41,161 nucleotides of DNA, from positions 1 to 41,161 of the forward strand of contig JALCNW010000038.1 in assembly GCA_022649305.1 (NCBI GenBank). The letters run 5' to 3'. The DNA comes from Enterobacter sp. Its GTDB lineage: Bacteria; Pseudomonadota; Gammaproteobacteria; Enterobacterales; Enterobacteriaceae. The notes beneath the pieces were generated by a model. It was given only the letters and a program-made list of their open reading frames with translations. It ran no database searches and was not told where the DNA came from. The position numbers and the translations under genes are program-made. Positions 10,314 through 18,268 of the stretch are shown piece after piece. Within the stretch, counting starts at the first letter, position 1, and the number at the start of each line of letters is the position of its first letter.

Positions 10314-10382
10314 GCTCACTTTGTCGACGGTTATCTTTTAATAGTGCATTAAAATTTAATAACCGTTGTTAACAAAGTGAGC
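10314..10382. repeat. 69-bp imperfect palindrome between ubiV and yhbW
   Basis: Outer arms GCTCACTTTGT (10314-10324) and ACAAAGTGAGC (10372-10382) pair perfectly; inside them CGGTTAT (10328-10334) pairs with ATAACCG (10359-10365), and TTTTAAT (10336-10342) pairs with ATTAAAA (10348-10354) around a 5-base loop. On the minus strand it starts 5 bases after the ubiV stop and ends 4 bases before the yhbW ATG, so it can act as a terminator-like hairpin, cover the yhbW ribosome-binding region, or be a protein-binding dyad. Confidence 0.85.
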
Positions 10383-10387
10383 TATTT

Positions 10388-11266
10388 TTACGCCAGCAAC
10401 TCTAACCCGGCCACGCGTTTCCAGTAACCATTGCAGTCGCTGTTTGCCTTAAGCGCAAGCGGCGTTGCGCCATTCTCATTGGCGCGGAAGGCATCCAGCA
10501 TCGCGAAAACTTCGTTATCCAGCGGGGACAAACGCACCATATCGACCAGCCCCTGCATCGAGGTCAATTCGTTGCCAAGGTTATAAACATAGCCGCTCAT
10601 GGTTTGAATGCCGTTTAGCACGAACACCTGCTGGTTTTCCTGCGACAGCATGCTGCGCCCGTTCGGGTACTTGATGCAGCAGGTTTCGCATTCGTCTTTC
10701 GGCTTGTCTTCTGAGCGCGCGGTAAAGCAGCGAGCAGAGTAGGCCAGCGGCAGATGCCCATAGCTCAGCACCTCCACTTCAAACTGATGACGAATGCCCA
10801 GGTCGTCACACTGGTTAAGCAGATTTGCCAGCCAGTCACGAGAAAGTTCAACCGGCATACACCAGCGCGTCATGCCTTGCTTGAGCAGCAGGCGTAGCGT
10901 GACGGCGTTGTAGCAATTCAGCGCATGCCCGGCGACAAACGGCAGCTTGCGTTCGGCGCACATGTTCACCACGCCCAGGTCGCTCGCTTCCAGCAGAAAA
11001 TCACCGTTTTCAATATAGCGCTTCAGCTCGCCCAGTTCCGACGACGCCTGCACCAGCGCGAGCGTTGAGAGCACCACCTGCTTGCCACTGCCCGCGAGGC
11101 TTTTGGCCATATCCAGCCAGTCACCCACTTTTGTTGCCCGGCGCTTACTGCATACCGATTCACCGAGGTAAATCACATCGGCGCTGCTGGTGGCTGCCTG
11201 CTGGTAAAAATCTTCCAGCGTCTCTTTTGACCAGTAATAAAGCACCGGCCCTAATGAATATTTCAT
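10388..11266 (-). CDS. ubiV: O2-independent ubiquinone hydroxylation protein UbiV
   Basis: 292 residues, as in E. coli UbiV (formerly YhbV). It is a U32-peptidase-like protein that forms a heterodimer with UbiU and carries a [4Fe-4S] cluster. The pair, with UbiT, carries out the ring hydroxylations of ubiquinone synthesis without oxygen. The four cluster cysteines reported for the family are present at C39 (LGESVCSKRR), C180 (SARCFTARSED), C193 and C197 (ECETCCIKYP). ubiU ends 8 bases upstream on the same strand, so the two are co-transcribed. The downstream gap to yhbW is palindromic. Confidence 0.95.
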   Translation of the reverse strand: MKYSLGPVLYYWSKETLEDFYQQAATSSADVIYLGESVCSKRRATKVGDWLDMAKSLAGSGKQVVLSTLALVQASSELGELKRYIENGDFLLEASDLGVVNMCAERKLPFVAGHALNCYNAVTLRLLLKQGMTRWCMPVELSRDWLANLLNQCDDLGIRHQFEVEVLSYGHLPLAYSARCFTARSEDKPKDECETCCIKYPNGRSMLSQENQQVFVLNGIQTMSGYVYNLGNELTSMQGLVDMVRLSPLDNEVFAMLDAFRANENGATPLALKANSDCNGYWKRVAGLELLA

Positions 11267-11274
11267 TGATTATC

Positions 11275-12270
11275 TCACTGCCATTTACGGTGATACGCAC
11301 CAAGCGTGGTTTGCGTGCCTTCTGACATCGCCCCCAGCGTCTCCATCCAGGCCGGTTGAGGCGCGTAGTGCTGCGGGTCCGCCATACAGCGGTCGATTGC
11401 CTGACGCCACACCTTCGCGACCTGGCTGACATAGGCTGGGCTACGCTGACGCCCTTCAATTTTCACCGAGGCAATATTGGCCGCCAGCAGTTCCGGCAGC
11501 AGCTCCAGGGTGTTTAAGCTGGTCGGCTCTTCCAGCGCGTGATAGCGCTCGCCGTCCACCAGATAGCGCCCTTTGCACAGCGTGGGATAGCCCGCGTTTT
11601 CACCGTCCTGATAACGGTCGATGAGTACGTCGTTCAGACGCGACTCCAGCCCTTGTGGCGTCTGCTGCCAGCGAACAAAGCGGGCAGGGGAACATGCGCC
11701 CACCGTATTGGGTGACTCGCCAGTTAAATAAGATGAAAGATAGCAACGACCTTCTGCCATGATGCACAGGCTTCCGAAAGCAAAAACTTCCAGCGGTACT
11801 GGCGAGACGCGTGCGAGTTGCTTAACCTGATGAATAGATAGCACGCGTGGTAAAACCACACGCGCGACGTCAAAGTGACGGTGATAGAAACGCACGGCCT
11901 CTTCGTTGGTAGCAGAAGCCTGAACAGAGACATGGCGCTCAATGTGCGGATAGCGTTCTGCGGCATACTCAAGCATAGCGAGATCGGCGAGAATCAACGC
12001 ATCGGCACCGAGTTGTGCAGCCATATCGACCGCGCGTTGCCAGCGGGCATAGCCATCAGGGTGTGCAAAGGTATTGATGGCAATATGTAGCTTGCGGCGG
12101 TGCTGGTGGACAAAATTCACCGCTTCCTGGAGTTTTTTCTCCGTGAAGTTAAGGCCAGCAAAGTGGCGGGCATTGGTATCATCTTTCAGTCCGATGTAAA
12201 CCGCATCGGCACCGTTTTCGATGGCCGCCTTAAGCGCCGGTAGATTTCCGGCTGGGCAGAGCAGCTCCAT
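11275..12270 (-). CDS. ubiU: O2-independent ubiquinone hydroxylation protein UbiU
   Basis: 331 residues, the E. coli length (formerly YhbU). It belongs to the U32 peptidase-like family and is the partner of UbiV. Cluster-binding cysteines are at 169, 176, 193 and 232 (FGSLCIMAEGRC, GACSPARF, YPTLCKGRYL). The N-terminus MELLCPAGNLPALKAAIENG is the family signature. It is the first gene of the ubiU-ubiV operon and diverges from ubiT across a 222-base gap. In E. coli the operon is induced under oxygen limitation by FNR, and a candidate FNR-like site lies in the gap. Confidence 0.96.
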   Translation of the reverse strand: MELLCPAGNLPALKAAIENGADAVYIGLKDDTNARHFAGLNFTEKKLQEAVNFVHQHRRKLHIAINTFAHPDGYARWQRAVDMAAQLGADALILADLAMLEYAAERYPHIERHVSVQASATNEEAVRFYHRHFDVARVVLPRVLSIHQVKQLARVSPVPLEVFAFGSLCIMAEGRCYLSSYLTGESPNTVGACSPARFVRWQQTPQGLESRLNDVLIDRYQDGENAGYPTLCKGRYLVDGERYHALEEPTSLNTLELLPELLAANIASVKIEGRQRSPAYVSQVAKVWRQAIDRCMADPQHYAPQPAWMETLGAMSEGTQTTLGAYHRKWQ

Positions 12271-12354
12271 AATTTATCCTGACGTTCGCCGCCCCTTAGG
12301 GCGCCAATTTTTGTTAACGAACGGGGATTTTAGTTAACCTCTCTGCGACAATTT

Positions 12355-12368
12355 TTGATTTGAGGCAG
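12355..12368. promoter_or_regulatory. Candidate FNR-like site between ubiU and ubiT
   Basis: TTGAT-TTGA-GGCAG has one perfect FNR half-site (TTGAT) with the correct 4-base spacing and a weak second half (consensus ATCAA). It lies in the divergent gap of genes that FNR is known to regulate in E. coli. It could also be chance; a half-site alone is weak evidence. Confidence 0.4.
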
Positions 12369-12492
12369 CTAATGGCGTATTGATGACACCAATAATGAAA
12401 GATACCGGTCGACGGTTTGTTGATTTACGCCGCTACGGCAGCCGCTGGTTATGGCAAAATATCAGGATTATCGATATCAGGGAGTAAAGCTC

Positions 12493-13017
12493 GTGCTGGA
12501 TAAACTGCGTTCACGTCTCGTACAATTTGGCCCATCTATGATGAGCGTGCCGGTAAAACTGACACCGTTCGCGCTTAAACGTCAGGTACTTGAGCAAGTC
12601 CTGAGCTGGCAATTCCAACAGGCGCTAGAAGAAGGCGAGCTGGAATTCCTTGAGGGACGTTGGCTGAGTATCGAAGTGCGAGATATTGGGCTGCGCTGGT
12701 TCACCTCCGTTGAGAAGGGTCGTTTGGTCGTCAGTCAAACGGCTGAGGCAGACGTCAGCTTTAGCGCGGATGCCAGCGATCTACTGATGATCGCCGCCCG
12801 TAAACAGGATCCAGACACTCTCTTTTTCCAGCGCCGCCTGGTGATTGAAGGAGATACTGAGCTGGGCCTGTACGTCAAAAATTTAATGGATGCCATTGAG
12901 CTGGATCAGATGCCAAAGCCGCTGCGCGTGGTGCTGATGCAAATGGCCGATTTTGTTGAGGCTGGGCTGAAAACCCCGCCAGAAAGTCATCACAATTCTG
13001 TAGGTGAGCCATGCTGA
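12493..13017 (+). CDS. ubiT: Ubiquinone accessory factor UbiT (SCP2 domain)
   Basis: 174 residues from a GTG start at 12493 (VLDKLRSRLVQFGPS), equal to the E. coli length. GGAG at 12481-12484 is a suitable ribosome-binding site. An ATG 14 codons upstream is in frame but lacks a site and would extend the protein beyond the family. UbiT carries an SCP2 sterol/lipid-carrier domain and is the anaerobic counterpart of UbiJ, binding ubiquinone intermediates for the Ubi complex. It diverges from ubiUV, and its stop overlaps the yhbS start by 7 bases. Confidence 0.92.
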   Translation: MLDKLRSRLVQFGPSMMSVPVKLTPFALKRQVLEQVLSWQFQQALEEGELEFLEGRWLSIEVRDIGLRWFTSVEKGRLVVSQTAEADVSFSADASDLLMIAARKQDPDTLFFQRRLVIEGDTELGLYVKNLMDAIELDQMPKPLRVVLMQMADFVEAGLKTPPESHHNSVGEPC

Positions 13018-13514
13018 TTCGAGTTGAAATTGGGATTGATGCTCCGGGTATCGATGCCTTGTTACGTCGCTCCTTCCCTGAAAGTGGCGAAGCCCAACTG
13101 GTCCACGATCTTCGTGAAGATGGCCTGATCACGTTAGGCCTTGTGGCAACCGATGATGAAGGTCAGGTTGTCGGTTACGTAGCCTTTAGTCCGGTGCTCG
13201 TCCAGGGTGAAGATATGCAGTGGGTGGGAATGGCCCCGCTTGCCGTTGATGAAAATCATCGTGGTCAGGGCCTTGCGCGCCAATTGATCTATGAGGGGCT
13301 GGATTCACTGAATGAGTTTAGCTATGCGGCAGTGGCAGTGTTAGGCGATCCTGCATTTTATGGTCGCTTTGGCTTTGAACCGGCCGCCCATTACGATCTG
13401 CGCTGCCGTTGGCCGGGGACTGAATCCGCCTTTCAGGTGCATCGCCTGGCGGATGATGCGCTAAACGGCGTTAGTGGTTTGGTTGAGTATCACGACCACT
13501 TTAATCGTCTTTAA
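13011..13514 (+). CDS. yhbS: GNAT-family N-acetyltransferase YhbS
   Basis: 167 residues, the E. coli length. It is a GCN5-related acetyltransferase; the acetyl-CoA-binding motif A is seen as [15 protein letters not shown] (R/Q-x-x-G-x-G/A form), followed by the motif B region [20 protein letters not shown]. The substrate is unknown to me. The ATG at 13011 lies inside the end of ubiT (7-base overlap), so translation is probably coupled. Its 3' end overlaps the 3' end of the opposite-strand yhbQ by 14 bases. Confidence 0.93.
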   Translation: MLIRVEIGIDAPGIDALLRRSFPESGEAQLVHDLREDGLITLGLVATDDEGQVVGYVAFSPVLVQGEDMQWVGMAPLAVDENHRGQGLARQLIYEGLDSLNEFSYAAVAVLGDPAFYGRFGFEPAAHYDLRCRWPGTESAFQVHRLADDALNGVSGLVEYHDHFNRL

Positions 13515-13800
13515 TCGGCGAGGTTTGCAGGCTCTCACGTAGAGCCTCAAACGACCCGTCGCCCGTCACGAGGCGCTCTTTCTGACGCTTCGTGAGCTGC
13601 TTTATCCGGTATTCCATCTTCAATGCGAGTGAACGCTCACCTACGGGTGCCGAAAAGGCCAGTGTGAGTTCACCTTTTCCCCGCAGGGCCTTTGCCCCTT
13701 TTCCCGTTTGATGTTCAACAAAACGCCGTGCGACGTCGGTTGTGATTCCGGTATAAAGCGCGTTATGAGTCGTTCGGACAAGATAGACAAACCAGCACAC
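13501..13800 (-). CDS. yhbQ: GIY-YIG nuclease-superfamily protein YhbQ
   Basis: About 99 residues from a GTG at 13800 ([18 protein letters not shown]); E. coli YhbQ has 100. The GIY-YIG motif appears as VYLVR ... [11 protein letters not shown], with K/R and E further on ([16 protein letters not shown]). Purified YhbQ-type proteins have been reported to act as DNA structure-specific nucleases; the cellular role is unclear to me. The start is uncertain: no ATG gives the family N-terminus, and the frame is open to an ATG at 13842 and another at 13866, but those would run into the yhbP promoter and start. The 3' end overlaps yhbS. Confidence 0.85.
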   Translation of the reverse strand: MCWFVYLVRTTHNALYTGITTDVARRFVEHQTGKGAKALRGKGELTLAFSAPVGERSLALKMEYRIKQLTKRQKERLVTGDGSFEALRESLQTSPIKDD

Positions 13801-13856
13801 GGTAATTGAATTCGCTATGTTAAGGTAACCGCACCTTAGCATGGGAGAGAATAAAA

Positions 13857-14285
13857 ATGGAAACACTGGCCGCCATCAACCGCTGGCTGGCGAAACAGCA
13901 CGTCGTCACCTGGTGTGTTCACCGCGACGGTGACATGTGGTGTGCTAATGCTTTTTATTATTATGACTCCGAACGCGTTGCGTTTTACGTGATGAGTGAA
14001 GATAAAACCCGACATGCGCAGATGTCTGGACCCCAGGCGAAGGTCGCCGGAACGGTCAACGGCCAACCTAAAACCGTTGCGCTGATTCGCGGGGTGCAAT
14101 TCAAAGGTGAAATCAGGCGTCTTGAAGGAGAGGAAAGCGACGCGCAGCGTAAACGCTACACTCGCCGCTTTCCGGTCGCCGTTGCGCTGTCAGCGCCAGT
14201 TTGGGAGATTCGTCTCGACGAACTCAAATTCACCGACAACACGCTGGGCTTTGGTAAAAAGCTTCACTGGCTACGCGCCGAGTAG
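13857..14285 (+). CDS. yhbP: Conserved protein YhbP (UPF0306, FMN-binding split-barrel type)
   Basis: 142 residues, slightly shorter than the 147 of E. coli YhbP. It starts [20 protein letters not shown]. The fold expected for the family is a pyridoxamine-phosphate-oxidase-like split barrel; the stretch [20 protein letters not shown] and the following [18 protein letters not shown] are conserved. No function is established to my knowledge. The last 15 bases overlap the 3' end of yhbO on the opposite strand, which also sets its different C-terminus (KKLHWLRAE). Confidence 0.9.
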   Translation: METLAAINRWLAKQHVVTWCVHRDGDMWCANAFYYYDSERVAFYVMSEDKTRHAQMSGPQAKVAGTVNGQPKTVALIRGVQFKGEIRRLEGEESDAQRKRYTRRFPVAVALSAPVWEIRLDELKFTDNTLGFGKKLHWLRAE

Positions 14286-14789
14286 ACGCAACGCCTCGCG
14301 ATTAAACGCCGGAAGATCGTCTGGCGTACGGCTGGTGACCAGTTGATCTTTATCGATCACCACTTCCCGATCGTAAAAATCGGCCCCTGCATTTTTTAGA
14401 TCAATAACGATCGGTTTCACCGCGGTCAGTTTGCGGCCACGCACGACATCGGCGCTGATCAGCAACTGCGGTCCGTGGCAGATGGCGAAGACGGGTTTAC
14501 CGCTTTCAACAAATTCTCGCGTAAACGTGACAAATCGCTCGTCACCGCGCAGCGTATCAGGTGAATGGCCGCCTGGTAGCAGAAGGGCGTCGAAATCTGC
14601 AGGCTGAACGTCATCGATGGATTTGTCGATAGTCACGCTGGCCTCGCCTTTATGCCCCTTCACTGTCTTCCCGGCCTGTTTATCAATAGTCACCACCTCA
14701 TGTCCCGCCTGACGGAACGCCTGTGCAGGATAGGTGAACTCTGAATCTTCAAACTCGTCGGTGATCAAGACTGCTATTTTCTTGCTCAT
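14271..14789 (-). CDS. yhbO: DJ-1/PfpI family protein YhbO (protein/nucleic-acid deglycase)
   Basis: 172 residues, the E. coli length. The nucleophile elbow cysteine is C104 in [10 protein letters not shown], followed by H105, and the family glutamate lies near the N-terminus (DEFEDSEF). E. coli YhbO is reported as a deglycase acting on methylglyoxal- and glyoxal-glycated proteins and nucleotides and contributes to stress resistance; part of this activity is debated for the family. The start has an AGGAAG ribosome-binding site. It diverges from yraR and converges on yhbP with a 15-base overlap. Confidence 0.93.
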   Translation of the reverse strand: MSKKIAVLITDEFEDSEFTYPAQAFRQAGHEVVTIDKQAGKTVKGHKGEASVTIDKSIDDVQPADFDALLLPGGHSPDTLRGDERFVTFTREFVESGKPVFAICHGPQLLISADVVRGRKLTAVKPIVIDLKNAGADFYDREVVIDKDQLVTSRTPDDLPAFNREALRLLGA

Positions 14790-14917
14790 GCTTCCTCCGT
14801 TGTTATGGCTTCAGACAGATTTTTCTCCACTTATGGTAAATACTTATCTGTAACAGACTACTAAGTGTGGTCGAGCAGCCGGGAATCGCATACGGACTAA
14901 TCTGCAAAGGAGAAAAG

Positions 14918-15562
14918 ATGAGCCAGGTATTACTCACAGGTGCCACCGGTTTGGTTGGCGATCGTTTGTTGCGAATGCTGATTCAGGAGCCGCAGGTCAC
15001 TTACATTGCGGCTCCGACGCGCCGCCCGCTGGTGGATATCACCGGGGTGTATAACCCGCACGACCCGCAGCTTAGCGATGCGCTCGCGTTGGTTACCCAT
15101 CCCATTGATATCGCATTTTGCTGTTTAGGCACCACGCGGCGCGAAGCCGGAAGCAAAGAAGCCTTTATCCACGCGGACTACACGCTGGTGGTGGACACGG
15201 CGCTCACGGCAAAAAAACGGGGGGCCAAACACTTTTTGGTTGTCAGTTCGATGGGGGCGAATGCCAGTTCTCCGTTCTTTTACAACAAAGTGAAGGGGAA
15301 AATGGAAGATGCGCTGATTGCTCAGAATTGGGAACGGCTGACTATCGTCCGCCCCTCGATGCTGTTGGGCGATCGTGAAAAGCATCGCTTCAACGAATCG
15401 CTGTTTGCGCCGCTGTTCAAACTCTTTCCTGGAAACTGGAAATCTATCGAAGCGCGCGATGTGGCGAGTGCAATGTTACGAGAAGCACTGACGCCCTCGC
15501 AGGAAGGTGTCAACATTATCCCCTCGGCAAAACTACGTGAAATTGCAAAAGGCGAGGCGTAA
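14918..15562 (+). CDS. yraR: NAD(P)-binding SDR/NmrA-like protein YraR
   Basis: 214 residues from ATG 14918 ([20 protein letters not shown]); E. coli YraR has 211. The Rossmann glycine motif is GATGLVG, and the conserved stretch [17 protein letters not shown] and the FFYNKVKG lysine region fit an atypical short-chain dehydrogenase of the HTATIP2/TIP30-like group. AAAGGAGAAAAG precedes the ATG; an in-frame ATG 51 bases upstream would give an unusual N-terminus. The substrate is unknown. Confidence 0.92.
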   Translation: MSQVLLTGATGLVGDRLLRMLIQEPQVTYIAAPTRRPLVDITGVYNPHDPQLSDALALVTHPIDIAFCCLGTTRREAGSKEAFIHADYTLVVDTALTAKKRGAKHFLVVSSMGANASSPFFYNKVKGKMEDALIAQNWERLTIVRPSMLLGDREKHRFNESLFAPLFKLFPGNWKSIEARDVASAMLREALTPSQEGVNIIPSAKLREIAKGEA

Positions 15563-15602
15563 ACTCCCCGAGCTTATTTAATTACACTCCCCGGGGAATG
15601 TT

Positions 15603-16640
15603 ATGACTGGTCAGTCTTCATCTCAGGCGGCAACGCCTTTTCAGTGGTGGAAGCCCGCACTCTTTTTTCTGGTTGTCATCATCGGTCTTTGGTATGTGAA
15701 ATGGCAGCCGTATTACGGTAAAGCCTTTACCGCCGCCGAAACGCACAGCATTGGTAAATCTATTCTCGCCCAGGCAAATTCCAGCCCGTTGCAGGCCGCA
15801 TGGGATTACGCGATGGTCTATTTTCTGGCCGTGTGGAAAGCCGCCGTGCTGGGCGTTTTGCTGGGTTCGCTGATTCAGGTGTTGATTCCACGCAACTGGC
15901 TGATGCGCACGTTGGGACAGCCGCGTTTTCAGGGAACATTACTGGGCACGATTTTCTCTCTGCCGGGCATGATGTGCTCTTGCTGCGCGGCACCGGTTAC
16001 AGCGGGAATGCGACGCCAGCGGGTGTCGATGGGTGGCGCGCTGGCATTCTGGATGGGCAATCCGGTGCTTAATCCTGCCACGCTGGTGTTTATGGGGTTT
16101 GTGCTCGGCTGGTATTTTGCGCTTATCCGATTTGTCGCTGGGCTGCTCACCGTGTTGGTGGTTGCTTCACTGGTACAGTATCTGGTGAAGGACAACGATG
16201 CACAGCCTGCGCCTGTGGATGTACTCGTGCCAGAATCACAGGACGGTTTCTTTGCTCGCTGGGGGACAGCGCTGTGGCAGCTATTCTGGAGCACTATCCC
16301 TGTTTATATCCTCGCGGTTCTGGTTCTGGGCGCGGCTCGCGTTTGGCTTTTCCCGCACGCGGATGGAGCAATTGATAACTCACTGCTGTGGGTGGTCGCG
16401 ATGGCGGTGGCTGGCTGCTTGTTTGTTATCCCAACCGCGGCTGAAATTCCGATTGTGCAAACCATGATGCTCGCAGGCATGGGCACTGCGCCAGCGTTGG
16501 CTCTGTTGATCACGTTGCCTGCCGTCAGCTTACCGTCGCTGATTATGCTGCGTAAGTCCTTCCCGGCGAAAGCGCTATGGCTGACCGGTGGGCTGGTGGC
16601 GTTGAGTGGGGTGATTACGGGAAGTATTGCGTTACTGTAA
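15603..16640 (+). CDS. yraQ: Predicted permease YraQ (UPF0718 / DUF318)
   Basis: 345 residues against 346 in E. coli. It is an integral inner-membrane protein with about eight to ten hydrophobic segments in two halves, each carrying a similar motif: LPGMMCSCCAAPVTAGMRRQ in the first half and FVIPTAAEIPIVQTMMLAG in the second. The paired cysteines in the first motif are typical of this permease family, for which metal or thiol-compound transport has been proposed but not shown. It follows yraR by 40 bases on the same strand and ends at a terminator shared with dolP. Confidence 0.92.
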   Translation: MTGQSSSQAATPFQWWKPALFFLVVIIGLWYVKWQPYYGKAFTAAETHSIGKSILAQANSSPLQAAWDYAMVYFLAVWKAAVLGVLLGSLIQVLIPRNWLMRTLGQPRFQGTLLGTIFSLPGMMCSCCAAPVTAGMRRQRVSMGGALAFWMGNPVLNPATLVFMGFVLGWYFALIRFVAGLLTVLVVASLVQYLVKDNDAQPAPVDVLVPESQDGFFARWGTALWQLFWSTIPVYILAVLVLGAARVWLFPHADGAIDNSLLWVVAMAVAGCLFVIPTAAEIPIVQTMMLAGMGTAPALALLITLPAVSLPSLIMLRKSFPAKALWLTGGLVALSGVITGSIALL

Positions 16641-16644
16641 GACA

Positions 16645-16679
16645 AAAAAATGCCCGGCTTCTGCCGGGCAATTCTTTAT
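16645..16679. terminator. Bidirectional terminator between yraQ and dolP
   Basis: AAAAAAATGCCCGGC-TTCT-GCCGGGCAATTCTTT: a strong GC stem with A's on one side and T's on the other, placed between convergent 3' ends. Confidence 0.85.
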
Positions 16680-17251
16680 TTGATAAAGGTAAATGCGGTG
16701 GTGACGCGCTTCACGCCGCCCACGCGGCTGGCGATATCCGCTGCCGCTTTCCCTTCACGTTCGGTGACCAGACCAAGCAGGAAGACTTCGCCGTTCTCTG
16801 TCGTCACTTTAACGTTCGAGGATTTCACCTGATCGCTACCTAACAGCTGCGAGCGGACTTTAGTAGTTATCCAGGTATCCGATGAGGCATCGCCCAGGCC
16901 GATAGGCTGGCCCTGACGCACTTCGTTAAAGACTTCCGTGGTGCCTTCTACGCCCATTGCGATTTGCTTGGCACGAGCGGCCAGCTCAAGGTTTGGCGTC
17001 TGACCTGCCAGCAGCACTTTGCCCTGGTACGCAGTCACGTTAATACGCGCTTCTTTCTTAATCTGTTCGTCTTTCGATAGCGCACTGTTGACGCGCAGTT
17101 CCAGCGTACCGTCGTCCACCTGAGTGCCTACGGAGCGCGGATCGGTCGCCGCTTTGGTGCCTACAGCCGCTGTACCCACAACGGCCGCAGCAATACATCC
17201 CTGAAGCAGCAGCGCAGAAATAAGGACTGCGAGGGTCGATAATGCCTTCAT
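16676..17251 (-). CDS. dolP: Outer-membrane lipoprotein DolP (two BON domains)
   Basis: 191 residues, the length of E. coli DolP (YraP). The signal peptide ends in a lipobox LLQGC (cysteine 19). Two BON domains follow, roughly residues 46-115 (LELRVNSALSKDEQIKKEAR) and 125-191 (ITTKVRSQLLGSDQVKSSNV). DolP localises at division sites through anionic phospholipid binding, supports envelope integrity and links to BAM and NlpD-dependent amidase activation. In E. coli it belongs to the sigma-E regulon. It lies 9 bases after diaA. Confidence 0.96.
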   Translation of the reverse strand: MKALSTLAVLISALLLQGCIAAAVVGTAAVGTKAATDPRSVGTQVDDGTLELRVNSALSKDEQIKKEARINVTAYQGKVLLAGQTPNLELAARAKQIAMGVEGTTEVFNEVRQGQPIGLGDASSDTWITTKVRSQLLGSDQVKSSNVKVTTENGEVFLLGLVTEREGKAAADIASRVGGVKRVTTAFTFIK

Positions 17252-17260
17252 TAGTACTCC

Positions 17261-17851
17261 TTAATCATCCTGGTGAGGGAAAAGCGTGTTATCAATCAGA
17301 TCGCAAAGGCAGTTCACCGTCAGCATGTGCATTTCCTGAATGCGCGCGCTGCGATGTGAAGGAATGCGAATTTCCACATCCTGCGGACCTAAAAGCCCGG
17401 CCAGCTCGCCGCCGTCATAACCCGTCAGAGCAACAATAGTCATATCGCGTGTAACGGCAGCTTCGACGGCTTTGACGATGTCGCGGCTGTTACCCCGAGT
17501 GGAAATCGCCAGCAGCACATCCCCGGCGTGCCCCAAGGCTCGCACCTGTTTTGCGTATACTTCGTCATGCAGACGATCGTTGGCGATCGCCGTTAAGACC
17601 ACATTATCGGTATTTAGTGCAATGGCGGGTAAACTGGGACGTTCTGTTTCAAAACGATTAATCATGCTGGCAGCAAAATGCTGTGCGTTGGCGGCCGATG
17701 TGCCGTTGCCACAACAGAGGATTTTGTTGCCGTTAAGCAGAGACTGCACCAGCGTCAACGATGCACGAGAAATCGCATCCGGGAGGGCTTCTGCCGCTGC
17801 AATCTGGGTTTGAATGCTTTCTGTGAAGCAAGCTTTAATTCTTTCGAGCAC
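17261..17851 (-). CDS. diaA: DnaA initiator-associating protein DiaA (SIS domain)
   Basis: 196 residues, the E. coli length. It is a single SIS (sugar isomerase) domain related to the phosphoheptose isomerase GmhA; the stretch [20 protein letters not shown] is the phosphosugar-binding loop of the fold. DiaA forms a tetramer that binds several DnaA molecules and promotes orisome assembly at oriC, giving timely replication initiation. It sits between yraN and dolP on the same strand with short gaps (21 and 9 bases), so the lpoA-yraN-diaA-dolP genes are probably one transcription unit. Confidence 0.95.
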   Translation of the reverse strand: MLERIKACFTESIQTQIAAAEALPDAISRASLTLVQSLLNGNKILCCGNGTSAANAQHFAASMINRFETERPSLPAIALNTDNVVLTAIANDRLHDEVYAKQVRALGHAGDVLLAISTRGNSRDIVKAVEAAVTRDMTIVALTGYDGGELAGLLGPQDVEIRIPSHRSARIQEMHMLTVNCLCDLIDNTLFPHQDD

Positions 17852-17872
17852 GATATCCCTTTGAAATCTTAT

Positions 17873-18268
17873 TTATGCGTCTTCGCCAAAAGCGTTTTTA
17901 AACCACTCGATGTCGTTTCCGGTGAAGGCTACCACATCGAACCGGCAATCCACAGTATCAAAGCTCCCATTATGGCGGGCAAGCCACAAGTGGGCTGTTT
18001 GTAATAATTTTTGTTGTTTGGCGAGCGTCACGCTGGCGGCAGCACCACCAAAGCGGGACGACTGTCGGAAACGTACCTCGATAAACACGATGATCTGGTC
18101 TTCTTTCATGATCAGATCAATCTCGCCGCCACGTCCACGGACGTTGGCGGCGATAAAGCGCAGTCCTTTGCCTTCAAGCCAGCGACGCGCTTTTAACTCC
18201 CACGCATCGCCGGTTTGTTTACGGCTTAACTTGCCGGGACGATCTGCCCCTGCTGGTATTTGAGCCAT
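17873..18268 (-). CDS. yraN: YraN family endonuclease-like protein (UPF0102)
   Basis: 131 residues, the E. coli length. It is a small member of the PD-(D/E)XK nuclease-like superfamily; the core motif is [20 protein letters not shown] with the following R, and the second half is [17 protein letters not shown]. The precise function is unknown. The first 43 bases overlap the 3' end of lpoA in another frame, an arrangement also seen in E. coli, which points to coupled translation. Confidence 0.94.
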   Translation of the reverse strand: MAQIPAGADRPGKLSRKQTGDAWELKARRWLEGKGLRFIAANVRGRGGEIDLIMKEDQIIVFIEVRFRQSSRFGGAAASVTLAKQQKLLQTAHLWLARHNGSFDTVDCRFDVVAFTGNDIEWFKNAFGEDA

